NCBI RefSeq assembly: GCF_000024025.1
Contig: NC_013131.1
Coordinates: 4,836,001-4,900,000, forward strand
DNA length: 64,000 nucleotides
Direction of reading: 5' to 3'
Origin: Catenulispora acidiphila DSM 44928
GTDB taxonomy: Bacteria; Actinomycetota; Actinomycetes; Streptomycetales; Catenulisporaceae
Shown: positions 56,640 to 64,000 of the stretch, one piece after another
Layout: each line of letters begins with the position of its first letter
Numbering within the stretch: position 1 is the first letter of the stretch
Made by a program: the position numbers and the translations under genes
Notes under the pieces: generated by a model
Database searches by the model: none
The model's input: only the letters and a program-made list of their open reading frames with translations
What the model was told of the DNA's origin: nothing

Positions 56640-59600
56640 ATGATTCCCGCACCAAGATTTTCACGGAGATCCAGATCATCGGCACTGTTGCTGGTCCTGG
56701 CCATGTTGATGGCCGTTCTGTCGGTACCGTCGCTCGGGGCGGGGCGGGCCAAGGCGGCCAGCTGTGACACCGGCACGAACCTGGCACTGAACAAGAACGC
56801 CACCGCTTCCTCGATCGAGGGCGCCGGAACCCCGGCCACGGCTGCGGTGGACGGCAACACCGGCACGCGCTGGTCGTCGCAGTTCTCTGACCCGCAGTGG
56901 CTCCAAGTGGATCTCGGTAGCTCGCAGAGCATCTGCCAGGTGACGCTGAACTGGGAGACCGCCTCGGGCAAGGCGTTCCAGATCCAGACCTCCAACGATG
57001 CCGCTACCTGGACCTCGATCTACTCCACGACCACCAGTGCTGGCGGGACGCAGACGCTCAGCGTGTCCGGCACCGGTCGTTACATCCGGATGTACGGCAC
57101 CGCGCGTAACACCGGTTACGGCTACTCGCTGTGGGAGTTCGGCGTCTACGGCAGCTCCAACGGCGGAGGCGGCACCCCGCCGCCGCCGAACTGGAACCTG
57201 GTCTGGCAGGACACCTTCGGCGGCAACTCCGGAACCGCTCCGTCCTCCGCCAACTGGATCGAGGACACCGGCCACAACTCCGCGGGCGGACCCGCGGACT
57301 GGGGTACCGGTGAGGTCGAATCCGCCTCCTCGTCGACTGCGAACGTTTCCGTGGACGGCAACGGCCACCTGAACATCACTGCCCTCAAGGACGGTGCGGG
57401 GAACTGGACCTCCGGCCGCATCGAGACTCAGCGCTCTGACTTCGCCGCCCCGGCCGGCGGCATGCTGGAGGTCACCGCGACCATCAAGCAGCCGAACGTG
57501 GCCAACCCCGCCGGCTACTGGCCCGCTTTCTGGGCGCTGGGCAACGGGTCGCGCACCGGCTCGGGTACCTGGCCGGCCATCGGCGAGACCGACATCATGG
57601 AGAACGTCAACGGTCACCAGACCACCTCCTCCGGTCTGCACTGCGGGACCGCGCCGAACGGTCCGTGCAACGAGTCCAGCGGGCGTGGCAGCGGTCTGCG
57701 AACCTGCGCCGGCTGCCTGAGCGCGTACCACACCTACGCCGAGGTCATCGACCGGACGCAGTCCGACGAGCAGATCCGCTTCCTGGTGGACGGCCAGGTC
57801 ACCTGGACGGTCAGCGAGAGCCAGGTCGGTGTGACCACCTGGCAGAACGCGGTGGACCACGGCTTCTTCCTGATCCTGGACCTGGCGGTCGGCGGCTCCT
57901 GGCCGAACGCCGACTGCGGCTGCACGTCCCCGACCGCGGCGACCACCTCCGGCGGCACGCTGAGCGTCGGGCCGATCGCCGTCTACAGCACCACCGGCTC
58001 GGCGCCGACCCCGTTGCAGCCCCCGGCACCGGCCACCGGGTCCAGCACCGTGAAGGTCACCGGCAGCCAGGGGAACTGGCAGCTGAATGTGAACGGCGCG
58101 CCGTACCAGGTCAAGGGTGTGACCTGGGGTCCTGGCAACCAGGCCGGGGACGGCTACCTCGCCGACGCCGCGTCCATGGGGGTCAACACCATCCGGACCT
58201 GGGGTACGGATGCGTCCTCCCAACCGCTGCTCGACGCGGCGGCGGCGCGCGGGATCAAGGTCATCAACGGCTTCTGGCTGAATCAGGGAGCTGACTACGT
58301 CAACGACACCGCGTACAAGACCAACACCCTGAACAGCATCAAACAGTTCGTCACGCAGTACAAGAGCCATCCGGCGACCCTGATGTGGGACGTCGGGAAC
58401 GAGGTGATCCTCACCTCGCAGAACTACACCTACCCCAACGGCGCCACCGTGGAGCAGGAGCGCGTCGCCTACGCGCAGTACGTCGAGCAGATCACCCAGG
58501 CGATCCACGCCATCGACCCGAACCACCCGGTCACCTCGACCGACGCCTGGACCGGCGCCTGGCCGTACTACAAGCAGTACACGCCGAGCCTGGACCTGCT
58601 CGCCGTGAACTCCTACGGCTCGGTGTGCAACGTGAACACCGACTGGGTCAACGGCGGCTACACCAAGCCCTACATCGTCACCGAGGCCGGCGACGCCGGC
58701 GAGTGGGAGGTCCCCAACGACGCCAACGGCGTGCCCACCGAGCCCACCGACCAGCAGCAGCGCGACGGCTACACCAGCGCCTGGAACTGCATCGCGGGCC
58801 ACCCCGGCATCTCCTTCGGCGGGACCCTGTTCAACTACGGCGTCGAGAACGACTTCGGCGGCGTCTGGTTCAACCTGCTCACCGGCGGCTGGCGCCGGCT
58901 GTCCTACTACGCGGTCAAGCAGGCCTTCACCGGCCAGGCGCAGACCAACACGCCGCCGGCGATCACCTCGATGACGCTCAGCAACACCGCGAGCGTCCCG
59001 GCGGGCGGGCAGTTCACCGTGAACGTCGCCTCGACCAACCCGACCGGCGACGCGCTGAGCTACAACGTCGCCCTGTCGAGCAAGTACGTCAACAGCGCCA
59101 CCCCGTTGCAGTCGCCGTCCAGCTACACCCAGACCGGTCCCGGCGCCTTCACCGTCACCGCACCCCAGACGCTCGGCGTGTGGAAGGTGTACGTGTACGT
59201 CTACGACCAACACGGCGGCGTGGGCATCCAGTCCGTGTCCTTCCGCGTGGTCGCACCCCCGGTCTCCGGCACCAACGTGGCACTGGGCAAGGCCGTCACG
59301 GCCTCGTCCTTCCAACCCGCCAGCAACGGCCAGACCTTCGTCCCCGCCAACGTCACCGACAACAACTGGACCACCCGCTGGGCCAGCGACTGGAGCGACC
59401 CCCAGTGGATCCAGGTCGACCTCGGCCAGTCCACCGCCATCAAGCACATCCAACTCGGATGGGAGTCCGCCTACGCCAAGGCGTACCAGATCCAGGTATC
59501 CAACGACGGCACCAACTGGACCACCGTCCACACCACCACAACCGGCGCCGGCGGAGTCGAGACCTTCGACGTCACCGGCACCGGCCGCTACGTCCGGATG

Positions 59601-59663
59601 TACGGCACGCAGCGGGGGACGGCGTACGGCTACTCGCTTTATGAGTTCGGGATCTATGCCTGA
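56640..59663 (+). CDS. Secreted multidomain CBM32-GH16-glycosidase-CBM32 protein
   Basis: 1007 residues. Signal peptide (about 1-40), CBM32 (about 42-172), linker, GH16 (about 185-460) with Glu316-x-Asp318-x-x-Glu321 in IGETDIMENV, linker. A second catalytic-type TIM barrel follows (about 480-790; VKGVTWGPGNQAGDGYLAD, MWDVGNEVIL, IVTEAGDAGEWEV), GH2/GH5-like. Then a beta-sandwich (about 800-870) and a second CBM32 (about 878-1007). GH16 points to beta-1,3- or mixed-linked glucan; the second barrel may act on released oligosaccharides, with Glu in WDVGNE and TEAG as likely catalytic pair. GGAGGGTC precedes the ATG. Confidence 0.88.
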   Translation: MIPAPRFSRRSRSSALLLVLAMLMAVLSVPSLGAGRAKAASCDTGTNLALNKNATASSIEGAGTPATAAVDGNTGTRWSSQFSDPQWLQVDLGSSQSICQVTLNWETASGKAFQIQTSNDAATWTSIYSTTTSAGGTQTLSVSGTGRYIRMYGTARNTGYGYSLWEFGVYGSSNGGGGTPPPPNWNLVWQDTFGGNSGTAPSSANWIEDTGHNSAGGPADWGTGEVESASSSTANVSVDGNGHLNITALKDGAGNWTSGRIETQRSDFAAPAGGMLEVTATIKQPNVANPAGYWPAFWALGNGSRTGSGTWPAIGETDIMENVNGHQTTSSGLHCGTAPNGPCNESSGRGSGLRTCAGCLSAYHTYAEVIDRTQSDEQIRFLVDGQVTWTVSESQVGVTTWQNAVDHGFFLILDLAVGGSWPNADCGCTSPTAATTSGGTLSVGPIAVYSTTGSAPTPLQPPAPATGSSTVKVTGSQGNWQLNVNGAPYQVKGVTWGPGNQAGDGYLADAASMGVNTIRTWGTDASSQPLLDAAAARGIKVINGFWLNQGADYVNDTAYKTNTLNSIKQFVTQYKSHPATLMWDVGNEVILTSQNYTYPNGATVEQERVAYAQYVEQITQAIHAIDPNHPVTSTDAWTGAWPYYKQYTPSLDLLAVNSYGSVCNVNTDWVNGGYTKPYIVTEAGDAGEWEVPNDANGVPTEPTDQQQRDGYTSAWNCIAGHPGISFGGTLFNYGVENDFGGVWFNLLTGGWRRLSYYAVKQAFTGQAQTNTPPAITSMTLSNTASVPAGGQFTVNVASTNPTGDALSYNVALSSKYVNSATPLQSPSSYTQTGPGAFTVTAPQTLGVWKVYVYVYDQHGGVGIQSVSFRVVAPPVSGTNVALGKAVTASSFQPASNGQTFVPANVTDNNWTTRWASDWSDPQWIQVDLGQSTAIKHIQLGWESAYAKAYQIQVSNDGTNWTTVHTTTTGAGGVETFDVTGTGRYVRMYGTQRGTAYGYSLYEFGIYA

Positions 59664-59715
59664 GCTCCGCGCCGCTTTGCTGATCTGCTGATCCGCCGAT
59701 AGCACAGTGGTAACC

Positions 59716-59750
59716 GGTCCGGCCCTGAGCGATGTGCTCGGGGCCGGACC
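59716..59750 (+). terminator. Hairpin terminator after the GH16 gene
   Basis: A 15-bp stem (59716-59730 with 59736-59750, one G-T pair) and a 5-nt loop, 53 bp after the stop. The rest of 59664-59904 holds nothing else that I see. Confidence 0.8.
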
Positions 59751-59904
59751 TGATCGTCTCGTTGAGCAGGTCCAGAGAGGCCCCAACGAGTGGCGGTTCA
59801 GCATCGTGGTCGAGAAAGTACGGCAGGCTCTGAGTCCCCACCGCATGCGCGCAAGACCTGCCCCGAAGGTCCCTTGTCTGCCTAGAGGGACCCTCGGGCA
59901 GAGG

Positions 59905-60498
59905 TCAGCTCTCTGATTGGGGATCGGCGATTCCCAGCACCGCGAGCAACGCAAAGAAGCCACGCTGCGCCTGTGGCTTCCAGGGCATGAATAGGACTTC
60001 TTCGACCCGTGAAGCGTCCGCGAGTAGCCCTGCCTGATCGGCCCACGCGGCGGCGGCCCGTGCAGCATCGGGGCGCGCTGCTTCCATCTCGCCGTGGTAC
60101 TCCGCCTCCAGCTGGTTGACCCGGGCGTGATCCGCGGGGCTCCCGTCTGGATCCAGGCCGCCGACCTCCTCGTCGACGGTGCTCCAGGCACGAAGGTGGG
60201 CCGCGTAGTCCGAGTTCAGCCAGGCCTCCCAGCGGCCGGCGGCGCTGATGCCCTGGATATGGCCCATGTCGCCTTCGAAGACCAGGCATGCCAGCACCGG
60301 TCCGCCAGCGGCATGGGCAAGCTCGGCCAACTCCCCGTCAGCAGCCGGCGTCCGGACGCAGACCGCGCGCCAATTGTCGCGCAGCTGCCAGTCATCGCTG
60401 ACCTCTTCGTCCCAATTCCAGAACTGGGCCAATGCCTCGACGAAGGTCTCACTCTCACCCCGTCCGACCAGGATCTCTCCGTGGAATCCCACGCTCAC
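59905..60498 (-). CDS. Hypothetical cytoplasmic protein
   Basis: 197 residues, acidic, Trp-rich, without signal peptide or membrane helix. The N-terminus MSVGFHGEILVGRGESETF and the DEEVSDDWQLRDNW segment suggest a small alpha/beta protein; the C-terminal half is helical and Ala-rich. I do not recognise the family. It is divergent from another hypothetical gene with a short gap (51 bp), so they may be coregulated. Confidence 0.7.
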   Translation of the reverse strand: MSVGFHGEILVGRGESETFVEALAQFWNWDEEVSDDWQLRDNWRAVCVRTPAADGELAELAHAAGGPVLACLVFEGDMGHIQGISAAGRWEAWLNSDYAAHLRAWSTVDEEVGGLDPDGSPADHARVNQLEAEYHGEMEAARPDAARAAAAWADQAGLLADASRVEEVLFMPWKPQAQRGFFALLAVLGIADPQSES

Positions 60499-60549
60499 AT
60501 CCTACGGGCGAGGTTCATACGCATCGGCCTCGAGCCATAGCCTGGCTCT

Positions 60550-62034
60550 GTGACGCCCAAGGGTTTCGACTCCGCCGAATCGCACGACCAAGCGAACGTG
60601 CTCCCGGATGCGCTCACCATTCTGACCCGGACAAGCTGGGGCGACCTTGAGCATGCGCAAGGGTCCGCTGGCGACATCCCGGCAGGGCTTAGGCGTTTCT
60701 TAGACGACGGCATTACAGCCAGGACGCACGCGGTCGCGAAATATTTGGAGGTCGTGAACCACCAGAACAGCATCTACTCGGCCACGACGTCCGTAGCGCT
60801 CTACGTCGCGGCGCACTTGGCCGATCAGCGAACCGCCGCGTTAGAGATCATCTGCCAGGATGGGCAGCTTCGACCTCTCCGAGCCGTGCTGATCGACTGG
60901 CTGGGTCTTATTGCGGACGATGTCAGCGACGAAATGCTGGCGGTCGGACTCGGCCATGGCTTCCAGGAACTCCCGGCGGAGATGCGTCTTCGCTCAGCTC
61001 GTTCTGCCATATTCCAAGTCGTCGTCTCTTACGTCAACGACCCACTAGTGATCGTCCGAACCGCCGCAGTCACCTCCGCGCTCCTGCTGCTCGACACGCC
61101 CGAAGAACGTCGACGGCATCAAGCCCGGTTGGCGCCGGGCGTGCATGGGGTGCTGGAACAGAGCGACGACAGGTACCACCGCGCCTGTGCACTGGACAGC
61201 CTCGACATCTGGGGCGTGGACACCCGGCAGCTGCGGGCGGACGAGCCGTCGAGGCCGTATTCGCCTCGGCTTCCGCGGGCTTGGGCCACTTATGGTGGTG
61301 ATGTGGACGACCTACCGCTCTGGCTTGTGTTCCGCACTGCCGTCGCCGATCGTTTCCAGACCGTACCCCGCGGGCCGCAGGCAGCTTCCCTCTTTACGGA
61401 CCGTATGCATCTCGGCCGGGACGATCGCGGATTCTGGCGCGACTTCTCCAACGACATCCTTCATCAGGACACGTGCGGACCTCATACCGCTGACGGCGTC
61501 CCGTTGCTCGCGGCGATCGCCGCCGCCGACCGGGTGCCGCCCCGCCACCGCTTCGATGCTGTCGAGCTCTTGGTCGACATCGCAACGGTGACTGAGCGGC
61601 ACGAGGCCGAATGCTGGCCGGACCCGCCACCGCACGCCGATTTCCTTAGCGAGCCAGAAGCGCGGGTCGCGGTTCACGCTCACGTCCCGGAACTGCTCGC
61701 GCGCTGGGGTTCTGAGTGCCCAGCGGTCCAGATGGCGCTGGCCGCGCTGGCCGTGACCTTCCGTACCGAGCGAACGTATCCCGCGCTGGCAGCACGCCTT
61801 CAACGATCCGTGGATCAGTACCCTGCGGGCACCGACATCGGCGACTACGTGCGGCTCATCCTTGTTCTGGCGTCCGGCGACGACCGCGAAACACTTGATG
61901 CGGTCGAGAGTTTCACCGATGCCTACTGGAGAGGCACACCACGCGAGGCGCCGCTACGCGGCCGGGCACTCCATCTGCTCAGACAGATGCTGGTGAAGGC
62001 CAAACCAAGCGTGCCGATGACCACCGCCTCATAA
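60550..62034 (+). CDS. Hypothetical alpha-helical repeat (HEAT-like) protein
   Basis: 494 residues, mainly amphipathic helices (ATTSVALYVAAHLADQRTAALEIIC, PLRAVLIDWLGLIADDVSDEML, VRTAAVTSALLLLDTPEERRRHQARL, VQMALAALAVTF) resembling HEAT-type repeats. No signal peptide or catalytic motif. GC content is a little lower than in neighbours. The GTG at 60550 gives the longest plausible form. Its 3' end overlaps the convergent methyltransferase gene by 6 nt. Function unknown; HEAT proteins usually serve as binding scaffolds. Confidence 0.75.
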   Translation: MTPKGFDSAESHDQANVLPDALTILTRTSWGDLEHAQGSAGDIPAGLRRFLDDGITARTHAVAKYLEVVNHQNSIYSATTSVALYVAAHLADQRTAALEIICQDGQLRPLRAVLIDWLGLIADDVSDEMLAVGLGHGFQELPAEMRLRSARSAIFQVVVSYVNDPLVIVRTAAVTSALLLLDTPEERRRHQARLAPGVHGVLEQSDDRYHRACALDSLDIWGVDTRQLRADEPSRPYSPRLPRAWATYGGDVDDLPLWLVFRTAVADRFQTVPRGPQAASLFTDRMHLGRDDRGFWRDFSNDILHQDTCGPHTADGVPLLAAIAAADRVPPRHRFDAVELLVDIATVTERHEAECWPDPPPHADFLSEPEARVAVHAHVPELLARWGSECPAVQMALAALAVTFRTERTYPALAARLQRSVDQYPAGTDIGDYVRLILVLASGDDRETLDAVESFTDAYWRGTPREAPLRGRALHLLRQMLVKAKPSVPMTTAS

Positions 62035-62553
62035 CAACCCGGCGAGCCGATACAGCACCAGCGACCCGGCGACCGCGACGTTGAGGCTCGCGCCGGTGCC
62101 GACCATGGGGATCTCGACGGCGAGGTCTAGGAGGGCTACGGCGTCTGGGGGGATGCCGTCGCGTTCGTGTCCGAGGACTAGGACTGTGCGGTTGCGTGCT
62201 GGGGGGAGGTCGGCGAGGCGGAGGGCTTCGTCGGCTAGTTCGGCGCCGACGATGGTGGTGTCGGTGCGGGTGTGTTGGTGTGTCAGCCAGCTGAGTTGGT
62301 CGCCGGTCCAGTGGATGCAGGCGGGGTGGCGGAGGGTGTTGCCGCGGGCGAGGGCTTCGGGGACCCAGGGGAGGCGGGGGACGGCTAGGCATGCGCCTAC
62401 GGCGTCGCAGGTGCGGAGCAGGGTGCCGAGGTTGGCCTCGTGCATGGGCCACAGGGGTGCGGCGATGAGGTGGTCCCAGCAGCTGTGGGAGCGGCGGCGG
62501 CGTTCGGTGCGCAGATCGCGGGGGGACTTCACCCGCGCGGCCGACGGGCTCAC
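62029..62553 (-). CDS. SpoU/TrmH-family RNA 2'-O-methyltransferase
   Basis: 174 residues. The SPOUT trefoil-knot motifs are present: EANLGTLLRTCDAVGACLAV (motif 1, N-x-G-x-x-x-R), VLVLGHERDGIP (motif 2), VEIPMVGTGASLNVAVAGSLVLY (motif 3, S-L-N-V). It methylates a ribose in tRNA or rRNA with S-adenosylmethionine. The protein lacks an N-terminal substrate domain, as in TrmL/TrmH-like minimal forms. The target nucleotide is unknown. Confidence 0.92.
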   Translation of the reverse strand: MSPSAARVKSPRDLRTERRRRSHSCWDHLIAAPLWPMHEANLGTLLRTCDAVGACLAVPRLPWVPEALARGNTLRHPACIHWTGDQLSWLTHQHTRTDTTIVGAELADEALRLADLPPARNRTVLVLGHERDGIPPDAVALLDLAVEIPMVGTGASLNVAVAGSLVLYRLAGLL

Positions 62554-62667
62554 CAGGTGGGCTTCTGCGGCTCCGGCAGAGAGGGCAGAGACAGAGAGGA
62601 TATCGTGGACTTCACTTCGGAGTTCACTTCGTGGTGGCGCTTCGCGGCGCGCCGACGCTCGTGGCGT

Positions 62668-64000
62668 TTAGCTGAAGCGGATGATGACGGCGCTTCCTGC
62701 CTGTACCGTCACGTTCGCCGCGCCGTGACGTACCGACACCGACGTGTGCTGCGGTGTCGGGAACGCGCCGTGGGCCCCGACCTGCTGGCCGCCGAGGGTG
62801 ATGTCGGTGGTCGCGGCCAGGCCGGCGGGGGAGGTCGTGCTCAGAGTCGTCGCGGTTCCGCAGTGCAGGTTCCGCAGGCCCAGAGCCAGGTTCACCGTCG
62901 TCGCGCCGTGGCTGGCCGGGTCCTGCACGTTGTCCAGGACGATGGTCAGGTGCCCGCTTTCGCGGACGGCGTAGGCGCGGATGTCGGCGGAGTCGGGATT
63001 GTCGAGCGCCACGAATTCGCCGCTGCCCACAAGCTCGGTGGCGAGCAGGCCGTAGTACAGGGGGCGCGGGGTCAGGTCGCCGGTCGTCGGGCACAGGGGG
63101 GTGTACGGGTCGCAGCCTGCTGCGTTGGTTCCGTCCATGAACTCCGCGCTCGTCATGCCGTCCTGGGCGAGCAGCAGGTTGTAGTCCAGGGACCACAGTG
63201 CCGAAGCGAGTGTGTCGCTGACCCCTGCCGTGCCGGCGCACACCGTCGAGTTGGTCTCCGTCATGGCCGCCGGCACGTGCAGCTGCCGCGCCGCGCTCAG
63301 CGCCGCCTGCGCGTTGGTGTTCTCGTACTGCACCGAGGCGGTGCCGAGCAGCTGCGGGATCGTCGCGACCTGGCCGCCGCAGGCGCTGGTCGGGTAGGTG
63401 TGGTCGCTGATCAGCGAGACGTCCGGGTGGGCGGCGTCGGCGGTGGCGAAGGCGCCGAGCCAGGAGCTGTGGTTGGTCTCGGCTTCGGGACCGGTCAGCG
63501 GCATGCCTGGAACGGCGGCGCGGATGGCCGCGGCGTACGTCTCGAAGTCGGCGTGGTAGGCGTCGGCGTCGGCCTCGTAGAAGTTGGGCTCGTTGCCCAC
63601 CTCTATGGCCAGGAGCGAGCGTCCGAAGATCTGCTGCGCGTACTTCGCCTCGTCGGCGGCGCGCGGCGCGTCCGGGTGCTTGAGGTTCACTGCGAGGATC
63701 ACCTTCCAGCCGGTCGCGTGCGCGATCGCCGCCAGCGACTGGAGCTTCGCCGGCGTGATCGTGCCGGACGTCGCCCAACTCGGCGCGGCCTCGTTGGTCG
63801 ACGTCCAGAACGTCCCGTCGCCGGAGTTGCCGCCGACCCGCAGCGTGCCGCTCGGACCGAGGGTCTTGAGGTACCCGGCGAGGTCGGTGGCGGAGTAGTC
63901 GTCGGCGGCGACGGTCGCGGCGCCGAAGGAGAGCCCGACGAAGCCCGCGCGCAGCTGCTGTCCGACCTGGTCGGGATGGACGGCGATGGCCAGGCCGGCG
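62668..64000 (-). CDS. GH79-like secreted glycosidase, 5' end outside the window
   Basis: At least 444 codons; the N-terminus lies beyond position 64000. The visible start reads GFVGLSFGAATVAADD, then GTLRVGGNSGDGTFW. The putative acid/base Glu is in LLAIEVGNEPNFYEAD and the nucleophile Glu in PAAMTETNSTVCAG. A C-terminal beta-domain ends VTVQAGSAVIIRFS. The pattern is that of GH79 (heparanase/beta-glucuronidase) relatives in actinomycetes. The substrate is probably a uronic-acid-containing glycan, but this is by family only. It is followed by a 114-bp gap with no further gene. Confidence 0.8.
   Translation of the reverse strand, partial: AGLAIAVHPDQVGQQLRAGFVGLSFGAATVAADDYSATDLAGYLKTLGPSGTLRVGGNSGDGTFWTSTNEAAPSWATSGTITPAKLQSLAAIAHATGWKVILAVNLKHPDAPRAADEAKYAQQIFGRSLLAIEVGNEPNFYEADADAYHADFETYAAAIRAAVPGMPLTGPEAETNHSSWLGAFATADAAHPDVSLISDHTYPTSACGGQVATIPQLLGTASVQYENTNAQAALSAARQLHVPAAMTETNSTVCAGTAGVSDTLASALWSLDYNLLLAQDGMTSAEFMDGTNAAGCDPYTPLCPTTGDLTPRPLYYGLLATELVGSGEFVALDNPDSADIRAYAVRESGHLTIVLDNVQDPASHGATTVNLALGLRNLHCGTATTLSTTSPAGLAATTDITLGGQQVGAHGAFPTPQHTSVSVRHGAANVTVQAGSAVIIRFS

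Noticed and set aside
56676-60191. A 1171-codon open frame antisense to the GH16 multidomain gene
   Set aside because: It mirrors the opposite strand of a clearly recognisable multidomain enzyme; long antisense frames are expected in DNA with GC-rich third positions. No domain is recognisable in it.
1-64000. tRNA, rRNA, CRISPR arrays, transposases, integrases, attachment sites, origin
   Set aside because: None seen by eye. The dispersed repeat is too few-copy and regular gaps are missing for CRISPR; a tRNA scan was not possible.

Overview
The window is very GC-rich, with strong G/C third-position bias, Lrp, HxlR, ROK and AraC regulators, an IdeR-type iron box, ATGA/GTGA-coupled operons and many secreted CBM2/CBM32 polysaccharide-degrading enzymes. 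This fits a soil actinomycete of the Streptomyces/Catenulispora kind. The genus is an inference; there is no rRNA in the window. I saw no tRNA, rRNA, CRISPR array, transposase or phage gene.

Layout. (1) 1-3.0 kb: housekeeping and regulatory genes (MaoC dehydratase, beta-propeller protein, NAD(P)H-binding oxidoreductase divergent from an HxlR regulator with a palindromic operator). (2) 3.0-12.1 kb: a SigK/RskA-type ECF sigma-factor locus. Five promoters share one architecture, CCAATCC-N15-CCGAATA or a close variant. They precede the sigma gene itself, a membrane molybdopterin oxidoreductase, a fasciclin lipoprotein (MPT70/83-like), an FAD oxidoreductase-DUF1365-DUF1295 operon and a photolyase. 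The content resembles the mycobacterial SigK locus combined with a light/singlet-oxygen regulon. (3) 12-18.5 kb: small regulator/target pairs (wHTH plus membrane protein, Lrp divergent from DUF2000, DUF4097 protein behind 11-bp direct repeats, AraC divergent from EthD, ROK regulator). (4) 18.6-30.3 kb: cellulose and hemicellulose attack: GH5-ricin, a two-component system, pyrophosphatase, expansin-CBM2, and an operon of LPMO-CBM2, Met-rich lipoprotein, CBM2-Cip1-like protein and glycosidase-FN3-CBM2. (5) 30.4-43.8 kb: an NRPS-independent hydroxamate siderophore operon (decarboxylase, N-hydroxylase, acyltransferase, IucA/IucC synthetase, ferric-siderophore reductase, binding protein), extended by a PhyH-type oxygenase. 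A lone condensation-domain gene lies just beyond it. It is divergent from FecCD permeases and an ATPase; a 19-bp iron box lies between. (6) 43.8-52.5 kb: two sulfonate/sulfur-acquisition operons. Each is preceded by a short Cys-containing leader peptide and a similar hairpin; the second contains ssuE, an ABC importer, a flavin monooxygenase and a TauD-type dioxygenase. (7) 52.5-64 kb: a nuclease-fold protein, a Gfo/Idh/MocA oxidoreductase, two divergent CBM32 enzymes with nearly identical CBM32 modules around an inverted-repeat operator, two hypotheticals, a SpoU-type methyltransferase and a GH79-like glycosidase cut by the window edge.

The points most worth following are the five-promoter SigK-like regulon with apparent leaderless starts, the paired leader-peptide/hairpin units before the sulfur operons, the LPMO-Met-rich lipoprotein-Cip1 operon, the siderophore cluster with PhyH and a lone condensation domain, and a dispersed noncoding repeat present in three copies (two inverted near 7.1-7.5 kb, one near 32.3 kb).
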